NCBI GenBank assembly: GCA_020636095.1
Contig: JACJYN010000003.1
Coordinates: 1,240,001-1,304,000 of the forward strand
Reading direction: 5' to 3'
Length of the DNA: 64,000 bases
From: Lewinellaceae bacterium
Lineage (GTDB): Bacteria > Bacteroidota > Bacteroidia > Chitinophagales > Saprospiraceae
The position numbers were made by a program, and so were the translations under genes. The notes under the pieces are model-generated. The model saw nothing but the letters and a program-made list of their open reading frames with translations. It was not told where the DNA came from and ran no database searches. Positions 8,141 through 16,000 of the stretch are shown here, piece by piece (within the stretch, counting starts at the first letter, position 1; every line of letters starts with the position of its first letter).

Positions 8141-8172
8141 GGCGCCTGCTTCGGCAGGCGCCTGCCTTTTTT
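8141..8172 (+). terminator. Intrinsic terminator with TTCG tetraloop
   Basis: A 9-bp perfect stem (8141-8149 with 8154-8162) closed by a TTCG loop, then TGCC and six T. It is a plausible terminator for the sigma/Spy cassette 250 bp upstream. Confidence 0.7.
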
Positions 8173-8175
8173 GTA

Positions 8176-8383
8176 AGAGCTTGTTAGGGATTTGTTCTTT
8201 GAGGCGAAAACAGTCAATTTTTTGTTTAGACGAGGCTCATTTTGAGGTACATACCTGCCTCCGCAGGCCGTAGCCGGCCAGCTATGGCAGGCAGAGGCCT
8301 GGAAGGTACGTGCCGAAAAATAGCCGAAGTATAAACGAAAAAGTGGCGTTTGCAGCCCAATTAATAATTCCCCAACAAGCTCT
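8176..8383. repeat. MITE-like inverted-repeat element
   Basis: About 208 bp bounded by inverted ends AGAGCTTGTTAGGGA and TCCCCAACAAGCTCT (one mismatch). The interior holds a G+C-rich hairpin (8252-8302, CTGCCTCCGCAGG) but no coding frame. The ends resemble the short element at 2760-2813. No transposase is present, so this is either a non-autonomous element or a remnant. It ends 16 bp before the EamA gene. Confidence 0.6.
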
Positions 8384-8399
8384 AAGGTAGCCGAACACA

Positions 8400-9311
8400 A
8401 TGGATAAAACCGCCAAAGCGCACATCGCTCTATTCATGGTGGCCCTTATCTACGGGGCCAATTATACCATCGCCAAGGAGGTGATGGGGGGCGGCTATCT
8501 TCCACCCCTGGTTTTCATTCTGCTCCGGGTGAGCAGTGGCGTTTTGCTTTTTTGGCTCTTTCACCGGGCATTGGTGCGGGAGCGGGTAGGCCGGGCGGAC
8601 CTTGGGCGCCTGGCCCTCTGTGGCCTGTTTGGCGTGGCGCTCAATCAGATGCTCTTCTTTGCCGGCCTGAACTGGACGACCCCCATCAATGCATCTTTGA
8701 TCATGACGACAACGCCCGTGCTGGTGCTGGTAGCTTCCGCCGTTTTACTGGGAGAACGCATTACCAAAAGAAAGGTGCTGGGCATTGCCCTGGGGGCTGC
8801 AGGCGCCATCCTGCTCATCACCTACGGAGAGCGGCTTTCTTTTGCGCGACAGGGTTTTTGGGGCGACCTGTTGGTTTTTCTCAATGCCTGTGCTTTTGGT
8901 ATTTATCTGGTGCTGGTCAAAAAGCTGATGGCCAAATACCACCCCATAACCGTGGTGAAGTGGGCCTTCTTTTTTGGTATTCTCTTTGTCATTCCTTTCG
9001 GCGGCCCCGGCCTTATTGAAGTAGAATGGGCGAGGTTTACGCCCGGAATATGGCTGGCGGTCGTTTACGTACTGTTGTGCACAACCTTCCTGGCTTATCT
9101 CTTCAATGCCTACGCCCTTTCTGTGGTCAACCCTTCCGTGGTCAGCATTTATATCTATCTGCAGCCGCTTCTGGCTACCCTCATCGCTTTGGCCTTTTCC
9201 CGGGATCAAATGACGGCCGTTAAACTGATGGCCGCGTTGCTGATCTTCACCGGGGTGTACCTCGTCAGTGGGGTGAGGTGGAGGAAGGGCGAAAAGGGCT
9301 TTTTGGGGTGA
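8400..9311 (+). CDS. EamA-family (DMT) permease
   Basis: 303-residue inner-membrane protein of the drug/metabolite transporter superfamily. About ten hydrophobic helices are arranged as two EamA repeats. The first begins IALFMVALIYGANYTIAKEV. The second begins near residue 150 (FWGDLLVFLNACAFGIYLVL). The helix-4 segment TTTPVLVLVASAVLLGERIT and its second-half equivalent YLQPLLATLIALAF carry the usual EamA Pro. The cytoplasmic tail is basic. It stands alone on the plus strand between two repeat-rich gaps. Substrate (metabolite or amino-acid export) cannot be told from sequence. Confidence 0.93.
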   Translation: MDKTAKAHIALFMVALIYGANYTIAKEVMGGGYLPPLVFILLRVSSGVLLFWLFHRALVRERVGRADLGRLALCGLFGVALNQMLFFAGLNWTTPINASLIMTTTPVLVLVASAVLLGERITKRKVLGIALGAAGAILLITYGERLSFARQGFWGDLLVFLNACAFGIYLVLVKKLMAKYHPITVVKWAFFFGILFVIPFGGPGLIEVEWARFTPGIWLAVVYVLLCTTFLAYLFNAYALSVVNPSVVSIYIYLQPLLATLIALAFSRDQMTAVKLMAALLIFTGVYLVSGVRWRKGEKGFLG

Positions 9312-9344
9312 AAGCAGGAAGATGGAAGTGCCTGGGAGTGTTCG

Positions 9345-9540
9345 CAATTCGGTGTTCGCAATTCGCAAATCACTGAAAATCAAGAGGTGTTTTTTTAAAA
9401 GGGCTACCATTCCAGGGTTGGACGAGTTCGCGGTTCGGTATTCGCTATTCGCAACCGCGGCAGGCTGCTTGGGCTTACCTGCTTCTAACCGTGTCCAACG
9501 TTAGACGGATAGCCTTTAAAAGACACATAAAAGTGAACCA
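9345..9540 (+). repeat. Composite repeat cluster downstream of the EamA gene
   Basis: The 672-bp gap 9312-9983 holds three repeat blocks. 9345-9400 has TTCGCAATTCG copies followed by CACTGAAAATCAAGAGGTGT, repeated at 60912-60970. 9416-9500 is bounded by inverted GTTGGAC/GTCCAAC and contains TTCGC/ATTCG copies. 9493-9537 (GTCCAACGTTAGACGGATAG and on) recurs at 47621-47666. The rest of the gap shows no convincing gene. Confidence 0.65.
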
Positions 9541-9983
9541 TCCCGCAGAAGTGGAAAAGGGGGAAGTGCCTTAGCACTTTGCTTTCGAAGCAGCATTGGT
9601 TCGGCCAATATTGCCCAAGCACTTACTTACCCTACCCAACCCTCCCCAAATGGCGTAAATTCCGATATGTTCAATTTAACACATAAAAGAAATTTCAAAT
9701 AAAACTAATTTCTAAAGTATTAATTAGCAGTATGTTATGCCAAATGCTACCATTCCCTTCCATTCTGCTACCGTTCCATTAATGGATGAGCTGTTCAGGT
9801 TTTATTGGTGGCATCTTTGGTACCTTTTTGCTTATCTTTATGCTTATTATACTGGTTGCGAAGTTCATGTCTGGCTCTCCCTGCAAATAGATTCAAAAAG
9901 GATCGGAAAAAGAAAGCAGGAGATAATTACCCGAGGATTACGGCTCTTCGGCGAGGAATGAATTAAAATACAAAAATGCACCT

Positions 9984-11390
9984 ATGCGTCCTATGAACAA
10001 TTTTAGAAAAGATCCCGAAGCAAACAACCTGGTCGCTGCTTATGAAGAGCAATTCAAAAGCGGCGAAACGGCTTTTTTTGAGGAAAAAGCCTATTTGAAG
10101 ATCATTGAATTTTACGAGAAAGACCACCAACTGGATAAAGCCCTTGAAGTAGCGGATACAGCTATCGCTCATCATAGTTACTCTGCGGATTGTTATATCC
10201 GTAAAGCGGAGCTGCTGATTGGTTTGGGCAAAGAGGAAGCCGCCCTGAGTGTACTCGAACAGGCTCGTCTGTATGCTCCCATGGAACCGGAGATAGACCT
10301 GTTGTGGGCCGAAGCTCTTGCCGGGCTTGGCCGAACTGCGGAGGCGCTGGCTTTGACGGAAGCGTTGAAGGATAGGGCCAACCAGGAATTGCTCAGCAAT
10401 ATTTATCTGGTGGAATCCATCGCCTATGAGGCAGAGGAGCAGCACGAACGCATGTTTTATGCTTTGAAAGCCGCTATTGACCTCGACCCCGGCAACGTAG
10501 CTGCCCTGGAGCGCTTTGGTATATGCGTTGAACTTTCGAGAAAGTATGTGGAAAGCGTTGCTATTCACGAGGCCATTCTCGAAAAAGATGCTTACGCCTC
10601 GGTGGCCTGGTTCAATCTCGGACAAGCCCATGCTTATCTGGGTAATTATGAAGAAGCGATTAGCGCTTATGAGTTTGCTTTTGTGATCGATGAGGATTTC
10701 GAAGAAGCCTGCCGGGAGTGTGCAGTCCTGTGTTTCGAACTCAAACAATACCATAAGTCACTGAAATACTACCACGAGTTACTGGAAGCTTTTGAATCGG
10801 ATAGCGAAACCTATACCGCTATCGGACAGTGTTATTTCTACCTCGGGAAATATCACGCCGCCACTACTTTTTATAATCGCGCCCTTCAGCTCGATCCGAT
10901 CAATGATGAAATCTTCTTCTTTCTCGGCGAATGCTATTTCAAAGAAGAAAGCTGGCAGACCGCCATCCACTTCTTCGAGAAAGCGATTCAAGTTGAAGAT
11001 CAGCGCGAGGAGTACTATATTGCTCTCGGAGAGTGCTACCGTAAAACCAACCAGATGGAAAATGCGGGGAAGTGCTTTCGCCAGGCCATTGAGGCCAACC
11101 CGGAAGAAAGCTTCACCTGGATGCGGCTGGTTACCTTTCTGCTGGAGGCCGGTGAGGCTGAAACGGCTCTTGAATTTGCGGAGTTGGGAGAAGAAGAATC
11201 CGGGAGTGTAGAGCTGCTGTACTCAAGGATTGCCTGCCTGTTCACCATTGGCAGGAGGCAGGAAGCCTGTTTCTGGCTGGGAGAAGCGCTGATCGAGGAT
11301 TTCGAAATGCACCGCCTGCTGTTTGAGATGCTTCCGGGAATGGAACAAGACTCCGATGTCATCTCTCTCATCTTGACTTACACGGATTAA
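9984..11390 (+). CDS. Tetratricopeptide-repeat protein
   Basis: 468 residues, no signal peptide or membrane helix, so cytoplasmic. It consists of about ten to twelve tandem 34-residue TPR helices. Examples are AWFNLGQAHAYLGNYEEAIS, TYTAIGQCYFYLGKYHAATT and IFFFLGECYFKEESWQTAIH. The family mediates protein-protein interaction, and no catalytic domain is fused. The second in-frame Met at 9993 (MNNFRKD) is an equally possible start. It converges on the ppgK gene with only 8 bp between stops. This TPR type is common in Bacteroidota but its partner is not known. Confidence 0.9.
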   Translation: MRPMNNFRKDPEANNLVAAYEEQFKSGETAFFEEKAYLKIIEFYEKDHQLDKALEVADTAIAHHSYSADCYIRKAELLIGLGKEEAALSVLEQARLYAPMEPEIDLLWAEALAGLGRTAEALALTEALKDRANQELLSNIYLVESIAYEAEEQHERMFYALKAAIDLDPGNVAALERFGICVELSRKYVESVAIHEAILEKDAYASVAWFNLGQAHAYLGNYEEAISAYEFAFVIDEDFEEACRECAVLCFELKQYHKSLKYYHELLEAFESDSETYTAIGQCYFYLGKYHAATTFYNRALQLDPINDEIFFFLGECYFKEESWQTAIHFFEKAIQVEDQREEYYIALGECYRKTNQMENAGKCFRQAIEANPEESFTWMRLVTFLLEAGEAETALEFAELGEEESGSVELLYSRIACLFTIGRRQEACFWLGEALIEDFEMHRLLFEMLPGMEQDSDVISLILTYTD

Positions 11391-11398
11391 CCGGCTGC

Positions 11399-12157
11399 TT
11401 ATTTTCTCGACTGCTTATAGGCATAAACGGCGGCGCCAACGGTCCCGGCTGCATTCAGCAGTTGGGCTGGTTTGATCGGAGTGCGAACGGTGATATACGA
11501 GTCGTATTTATCAAATCTTTTGCTGGCGCCCCCACCCAACAAGATCAGGTCGGGATTAAGGACCCGCTCGAGGTTTTCCAGGTATTCGTTGAAACGTATC
11601 CCCCATTCTTCCCAACTGAGGTCCTCCCGCTTGCGGGCGTTGTTGGAGGCAAACTGCTCGGCCACCTGTTTCTGGTTTCTTAGAAAAATGTGGCCCAGCT
11701 CTGTATTGGGAACCAATCGGCCATCGACAAACAGGGCGGAACCCAGGCCGGAACCAATGGTGATCAGCAGCACCGTGCCCATTTCCCCTTTACCCAGGCC
11801 AAATTGCATCTCCGCCAGGCCGGCAGCATCCGCATCGTTGAGTACTTCCACCGGGCAGCCACAGGCCAGCGAAAAGATTTCTACGACGTTGGTGCCGATC
11901 CATTCCGGGCTGATATTGGCGGCGGAACAGGCGACCCCATCTTTAACAATGGCGGGAAAGCCGCAGCCGATCAGGCCGGTCCAGTTGTGCTGCCGCACGA
12001 GCTCGCCGAAGGTTTTCGCCATCGCCTTTGGGGTGGCGGGTTCCGGGGTTTCCAGGCGGATGCGTTCATTTAACAGTTGGCCACTTTTTACATCGACAAT
12101 TCCTCCTTTGATGCCGGAAGCACCAACATCCACCCCCAATATTTTTCGTTCCTGCAT
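11399..12157 (-). CDS. ppgK: Polyphosphate glucokinase (ROK family)
   Basis: 252-residue sugar kinase of the ROK/hexokinase fold, predicted to phosphorylate glucose with inorganic polyphosphate (and perhaps ATP). The phosphate-binding loop is VDVGASGIKGGIVD (about 8-21). The catalytic Asp is in EVLNDADAAGLAE, where the NDAD pattern is typical of polyphosphate glucokinases. The second phosphate loop is VLLITIGSGLGSALF. Length fits the PPGK branch, shorter than ordinary ROK kinases and lacking their zinc CxCGxxGC motif. It is the last gene of a minus-strand group with two cyclophilin genes (15 bp spacing), a link that is probably positional. Confidence 0.9.
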   Translation of the reverse strand: MQERKILGVDVGASGIKGGIVDVKSGQLLNERIRLETPEPATPKAMAKTFGELVRQHNWTGLIGCGFPAIVKDGVACSAANISPEWIGTNVVEIFSLACGCPVEVLNDADAAGLAEMQFGLGKGEMGTVLLITIGSGLGSALFVDGRLVPNTELGHIFLRNQKQVAEQFASNNARKREDLSWEEWGIRFNEYLENLERVLNPDLILLGGGASKRFDKYDSYITVRTPIKPAQLLNAAGTVGAAVYAYKQSRK

Positions 12158-12172
12158 AGCTTTCCTGTTATT

Positions 12173-13063
12173 TTACCGAATCAGTCGTATTTTCATAGAC
12201 ACATCGCTTGCCGGCCGGTCGCGGCCATCGGTTTGTACCGCAGCGATCTTGTCGAGGACGTCCAATCCTTCCACCACCCTGCCAAAGACCGTATATTCGC
12301 GGTCGAGAAAAGGGGCGCCCCCTACTTCCATATAGGCTTCCCGCTGCTCCTTGCTGTAGCGAATGCCCTTCTGGGCTTCGATGCGGTTGAGCATATCTTC
12401 CGTCATCTGCTGTCCGTGTACGATGTAAAACTGGGAGCCGGAAGAGCGCTTTTGCGGATTGACCGCGTCGCCGGTACGGGCCGCCGCCAATGCTCCTTTG
12501 AGGTGGATCAGCGAATCTACAAACTCGGCCTCTATGGTGTAGCCCGGGCCGCCGCTACCCAATGGCTGGCCCGGCTGGGCGCCTTTTGAGTCCGGGTCGC
12601 CACCCTGTATCATGAAATTGGCAATGACGCGATGGAACAGCAGGCTGTCGTAAAAGCCTTCCTCCGCCAGTTTGACGAAGTTGTCCTGATGTTTGGGCGT
12701 AGCGTCATAAAGCTGGATGATCATGGCGCCAAACTCCGTTTCCAGCTCGGCCAGACAGGCCTTGGGCGGGTCGATAGAAATCTCTTTTTCCACAGTTTTT
12801 TCTTTTCCTTTGTTATTGATGGCCTTGAGTTGCACCGTGTAGGCGCCTGAGGCTTTGTATTGATGGATGGGCGATTCCGCCTCTGAAGAGTTGCCGTCGC
12901 CAAATGACCATAGATAGCTGGTGGCTTTTTCTGATTGATTCTCGAATTGTACGGCTTCCAGCACGCGGTTCCCTCCTTCAACGCTGAATTTAGCCACTGG
13001 CCGGGCGCAGGAAACTACAAGCAAAACCAGCGGGCATAGTTTCAATGACAACGATAGCTTCAT
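12173..13063 (-). CDS. Lipoprotein cyclophilin (PPIase) with N-terminal PKD domain
   Basis: Peptidyl-prolyl cis-trans isomerase exported as a lipoprotein. The ATG at 13063 gives a signal peptide with lipobox VVSC; the frame opens 31 codons earlier, but that extension crosses a hairpin and has no signal sequence. Residues about 25-100 form a PKD-like domain (YLWSFGDGNSSEAESPIHQY). The rest is a cyclophilin domain with FHRVIANFMIQGGDPDSKG and SGSQFYIVHG, which hold the catalytic Arg and substrate-binding Phe/Gln. An internal segment (MTEDMLNRIEAQKGIRYSKE) is an insertion shared with its neighbour. It is a tandem paralogue of the 13156-13800 gene. Likely a periplasmic or outer-membrane folding factor. 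Confidence 0.92.
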   Translation of the reverse strand: MKLSLSLKLCPLVLLVVSCARPVAKFSVEGGNRVLEAVQFENQSEKATSYLWSFGDGNSSEAESPIHQYKASGAYTVQLKAINNKGKEKTVEKEISIDPPKACLAELETEFGAMIIQLYDATPKHQDNFVKLAEEGFYDSLLFHRVIANFMIQGGDPDSKGAQPGQPLGSGGPGYTIEAEFVDSLIHLKGALAAARTGDAVNPQKRSSGSQFYIVHGQQMTEDMLNRIEAQKGIRYSKEQREAYMEVGGAPFLDREYTVFGRVVEGLDVLDKIAAVQTDGRDRPASDVSMKIRLIR

Positions 13064-13093
13064 CTTAAGAAATACATTTTTTCGCCTGATGCA

Positions 13094-13141
13094 GGCTTGA
13101 CAAGTTCGCCCGGTGCTGCCTTGCAGGAAACTTGTCAAGCC
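13094..13141. repeat. Hairpin between tandem cyclophilin genes
   Basis: Perfect 13-bp arms (13094-13106 and 13129-13141, GGCTTGACAAGTT) with a 22-nt loop. It lies in the 92-bp gap between the two paralogues. No U-tract on the minus strand, so it more likely protects or tunes the message than ends it. Confidence 0.65.
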
Positions 13142-13155
13142 CCCCTCTACCGGCA

Positions 13156-13800
13156 TTAATCAATAATACTTACTTTCATTCGGATATCTTGCAAGGGGCG
13201 GTCCATCTGATCGCGCTGCGCAGCAGCGATCTTGTCGACAACCTCCATGCCATCCACCACCCGCCCGAAGACGGTATAGGCGCCATCCAAAGGCGGGTAC
13301 CCTCCTTGTTCCAGGTAGGCTTTCCGCTGCTCCGGAGTGTATTGAATGCCACTTTGTTGTACGACCTGGTTCAGCATGGCCTCGTCAAATTTTTGTCCGG
13401 ACACAATATAGAACTGGGATCCGGAAGATTGGCGCTCCGGGTTGGCCTGATCTGCCAAACGAGCCGCTGCCAGGGCGCCCCGAACATGGACCTCGCCAAT
13501 CTCTGCATCGAGGGTATAACCAGGGCCGCCCTGCCCCAGCGGCTGGCCCTGCTGGGCATTCTTGGAGTCCGGGTCTCCACCCTGGATCATGAACCCCGGT
13601 ATCACCCGGTGAAACAACAGATCGTCGTAAAAGCCCTCATTGGCCAGCTTTATAAAGTTGGCTTTGTGCTTGGGGGTACTGTTGTAGAGTTCCACTTTCA
13701 CGTTGCCGAATTCTGTCTCTATCAGCGCATAGGTTGTGGCGTTCTGGTTGCAACTCCACAATAACAGGCTGAAAAAAACGATAAATGCAAAATTTCTCAT
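13156..13800 (-). CDS. Lipoprotein cyclophilin (PPIase)
   Basis: 214 residues. The signal peptide ends in lipobox LWSC (Cys17), so it should be an envelope-anchored peptidyl-prolyl isomerase. The cyclophilin core carries FHRVIPGFMIQGGDPDSKNA and SGSQFYIVSGQ, containing the catalytic Arg and the Gln/Phe of the active site. The insertion FDEAMLNQVVQQSGIQYTPE matches the neighbouring paralogue and is typical of Bacteroidota cyclophilins. Unlike the paralogue at 12173-13063 there is no PKD domain. It is first in the minus-strand group cyclophilin - PKD-cyclophilin - ppgK. Identity is firm; client proteins unknown. Confidence 0.94.
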   Translation of the reverse strand: MRNFAFIVFFSLLLWSCNQNATTYALIETEFGNVKVELYNSTPKHKANFIKLANEGFYDDLLFHRVIPGFMIQGGDPDSKNAQQGQPLGQGGPGYTLDAEIGEVHVRGALAAARLADQANPERQSSGSQFYIVSGQKFDEAMLNQVVQQSGIQYTPEQRKAYLEQGGYPPLDGAYTVFGRVVDGMEVVDKIAAAQRDQMDRPLQDIRMKVSIID

Positions 13801-13944
13801 CCGTTTTTTTATTTGCAGAATTAATTATTCCCTCTCAACTTACACCGACACACCCTCACTTTACTCGGTACGGGTTTTCGCCCGCGTCCGTCGCCATAGG
13901 CTTTGGCCGCCGGAGACCATAGCAGCTCCAGCCCTCGGCCTTAC

Positions 13945-13973
13945 TGCCTTCCGCCTTCCCCCTTCCGCCTCAC
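13945..13973. repeat. CTTCCGCCTTCC repeat
   Basis: CTTCCGC/CTTCCCC copies abutting the stop codon of the 13970-14332 gene. The same run appears at 60457-60506 inside the DnaE-type polymerase gene, in the same orientation. Confidence 0.6.
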
Positions 13974-14332
13974 TCCTCTTCCTCCAATTCCCTGAAATAC
14001 TGGATCGCCTTTGCCTTCAATAATTTCTCCTGTTCATCCACTCCCTGGGTCCGGACCGGCTTTATCATTTTATAATGTGGCCAGCCGTCTGCATCGCGGC
14101 CAACAAAATCGTAGTATCCATCATAACTCAGTAGCCGGCAAACGGCGATGTGCATCAGGTCTTGCTTTTCTTCCTTGGTGTAGGAAGGCTGAAAATGGCC
14201 CAGTTCCTGTATTCCGATGAGGAACAGTACCGCATTCAGGTCCGGCAATCCATCTCGCTCAAAGGCTTTTTTTACCCGGTGGCGCACCTGTAGCCACTCA
14301 AAATCCAGTTCCCACTCTTCCATTGATTCCAT
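13970..14332 (-). CDS. Conserved hypothetical protein
   Basis: 120 residues, soluble and acidic, with no signal peptide. Features are an N-terminal helix (WELDFEWLQVRHRVKKAFER) and LNAVLFLIGIQELGH. LMHIAVCRLLSYDGYY and GRDADGWPHYKMIKPV follow. The compact, evenly conserved look and the solid frame argue it is real. I do not recognise a named family. It is followed by a simple CTTCCGC repeat and lies 75 bp downstream of xerD on the same strand, so it may be read from the same transcript. Function unknown. Confidence 0.75.
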   Translation of the reverse strand: MESMEEWELDFEWLQVRHRVKKAFERDGLPDLNAVLFLIGIQELGHFQPSYTKEEKQDLMHIAVCRLLSYDGYYDFVGRDADGWPHYKMIKPVRTQGVDEQEKLLKAKAIQYFRELEEEE

Positions 14333-14407
14333 TTTCGAACTGCAAATATAGGTTTTCTTCCTTTAATTTAGGGGACTGAAGGAATGAGGAACGGAAGGAA
14401 TGAATCC

Positions 14408-15328
14408 TCACTCCTTCCTCACCCTATTCCTCGGATGATACAGCAAAATCGTCTGTCTCAGGAAATCAGTATCCAGGTGGGTGTAAATCTCAGTAGTGAT
14501 AATAGATTCATGGCCCAGCATGTCCTGCACCGCTTTCAGGTCTGCGCCGCCTTCAATGAGGTGAGTGGCAAAGGAATGGCGAAAAGTATGGGGGCTGACA
14601 TTCTTTTCTATACCGGCCGCAGCTGCCGCTTCCTTGACCACATGAAACACCATGACCCGGGTCAGGGCCCGGCCCCGCCGGTTGAGGAAAAGGATATCTT
14701 CATGCCCTTTTTTGATATTCATCTGGCTGCGCCGGTCGGACTGTACATACAGATGGATGTGTTTGATGGCCTCTTCACCGATGGGGACGATCCGTTCTTT
14801 ATCTCCTTTGCCTATTACCTTTACAAAGCCGATATCCAGAAAGAGGTTGGACAAGCGCAGTTGCGTCAGTTCACTGACGCGCAGCCCGCAGGCGTACAGG
14901 GTCTCCAGCATAGCCCGGTTGCGGGTTCCCTGAGGATGGCTCAGGTCAATGGCGGCCAGCAAACGTTGAATCTCCTGGTAAGAAAGTACTTCCGGTATCT
15001 TGCGGCCCAGGCGGGGAGCGTCGATCAACTCTGTCGGGTCTGCCTCGGTGAGGTTTTCCAGAATGAGGTATTTATAAAAGGTTTTCAGGGCAGAGATCAA
15101 ACGGGCCTGGGAGCGCGCCGCCAGGCCCAGCTGGTTGAGCCAGCGTAAAAATTCTTCCAGTTGGGGCGCGCCGATTTCCAAAGGAGAATGAGGGTAATTC
15201 TTTAGTTTTAAAAACTGCTGCAACTTGTCCAGGTCGGAGAGGTAGGCCTGAGCTGTATTTGTGGATAAGGACCGCTCCAGCAACAGATACGCTTCGAACC
15301 CCTTGAGGTATGGCTTCCAGTTTGACAT
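14408..15328 (-). CDS. xerD: Site-specific tyrosine recombinase XerD
   Basis: 306 residues, the normal length for XerC/XerD, which resolve chromosome dimers at dif. An N-terminal SAM-like core-binding domain spans 1-105 (TNTAQAYLSDLDKLQQFL). The catalytic domain carries Arg150 (ACGLRVSEL), Lys174 (GKGDKER), His247 and Arg250 (HTFRHSFATHL), His273 (LGHESI) and the nucleophile Tyr282 (IYTHLD). All six active-site residues are present, so it should be active. XerD rather than XerC is chosen from the overall pattern and is less certain. It is a stand-alone housekeeping gene, not flanked by phage genes. A TAAATTTG promoter element lies 30 nt upstream. Confidence 0.92.
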   Translation of the reverse strand: MSNWKPYLKGFEAYLLLERSLSTNTAQAYLSDLDKLQQFLKLKNYPHSPLEIGAPQLEEFLRWLNQLGLAARSQARLISALKTFYKYLILENLTEADPTELIDAPRLGRKIPEVLSYQEIQRLLAAIDLSHPQGTRNRAMLETLYACGLRVSELTQLRLSNLFLDIGFVKVIGKGDKERIVPIGEEAIKHIHLYVQSDRRSQMNIKKGHEDILFLNRRGRALTRVMVFHVVKEAAAAAGIEKNVSPHTFRHSFATHLIEGGADLKAVQDMLGHESIITTEIYTHLDTDFLRQTILLYHPRNRVRKE

Positions 15329-15357
15329 GGTTTAAAGGTAGTAAAATGAACAGACTT

Positions 15358-15365
15358 CAAATTTA
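15358..15365 (-). promoter_or_regulatory. -7 element TAAATTTG for xerD
   Basis: Exact TAnnTTTG match on the minus strand, 29 nt before the xerD start. A -33 TTG at the ideal spacing is not evident. Confidence 0.5.
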
Positions 15366-15381
15366 GGTTAGGGTGTACTTA

Positions 15382-15540
15382 CTGGACTTTGGACGAACCA
15401 AGGGTGAAGTCGGAAGTGCGAATTCGGAAGTCGGAATTGGCCTCTGAATGGGCGCCAAACGCCTGTTTTCCGATTTCCGATTTACTCCGTCAGTCGCTTC
15501 GCTCGTGTCCGCCTTTAACGTCGGAACGTCCAAAGTCCAG
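15382..15540. repeat. Nested inverted-repeat element with TTGGACG/CGTCCAA ends
   Basis: Perfect 14-bp inverted ends (15382-15395 CTGGACTTTGGACG and 15527-15540). Inside, GAAGTCGGAAGTGCGAATTC and its partner TTTCCGATTTCCGATTTACT form a second, looser inverted pair of the TTCGGAA repeat family. No coding frame is convincing. Confidence 0.65.
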
Positions 15541-15560
15541 GTTCTTAGTCAAAATAAAAG

Positions 15561-15711
15561 GTTACTATTTAGCATAAGGCTATGGATGCCTCTGGTGCGA
15601 AATTTTGTAAGCAAACCTTCCCCTTTCAAGGGGAATGAGAAGGGGTTCCGGCAAAAAAAGCCTACAAAATTTCGCGCCAGGGGTTAAATCACCATGATGC
15701 TGAATAGTTAC
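15561..15711. repeat. Second inverted-repeat element (151 bp)
   Basis: Outer arms GTTACTATTTAGCAT and ATGCTGAATAGTTAC (13 of 15 pair). Inner arms 15589-15612 and 15660-15683 (21 of 24 pair, core GCGAAATTTTGTA). The centre has its own hairpin (TTCCCCTTTCAAGGGGAA). Non-coding; looks like a MITE. Confidence 0.65.
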
Positions 15712-15963
15712 AATAAAAGAATAAAGGTAACTATTCCGGTTTTATGGGTTTCCTGCCTGCTCACCGCAGGCGGGAAAGGCCCTTTCGGAGGCCGTGCTGG
15801 GCCAACAATGGGCCTGCACGAGGCCACCGCAATACCCTGACACCGCAATACCGTCATACCGAAACAGGTGCGAATAAAGTGTCACTTAATTTGTTGTTTC
15901 TCGCATAGTGGGGAGCGTAACGGACAAATAGGTTGCAAATTCTAAATATTAAGATAGAATTAT

Positions 15964-15994
15964 TTTGCATATTGCCGATTAATAAATAAATTTG
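15964..15994 (+). promoter_or_regulatory. Consensus Bacteroidota promoter upstream of the giant adhesin
   Basis: TTTG at 15964-15967, a 19-nt spacer, then TAAATTTG at 15987-15994. Both boxes and spacing match the vegetative Bacteroidota consensus exactly. Transcription should start near 16001, giving a leader of about 730 nt before the ATG at 16731. Confidence 0.75.
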
Positions 15995-16000
15995 CCTCAT

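Noticed and set aside
9737..9961. 74-codon ORF (Trp/Tyr-rich, LWYLFAYLYAYY)
   Set aside because: Weak start, no neighbour or motif support, and lies in a low-G+C gap; a membrane peptide cannot be excluded but I would not annotate it.
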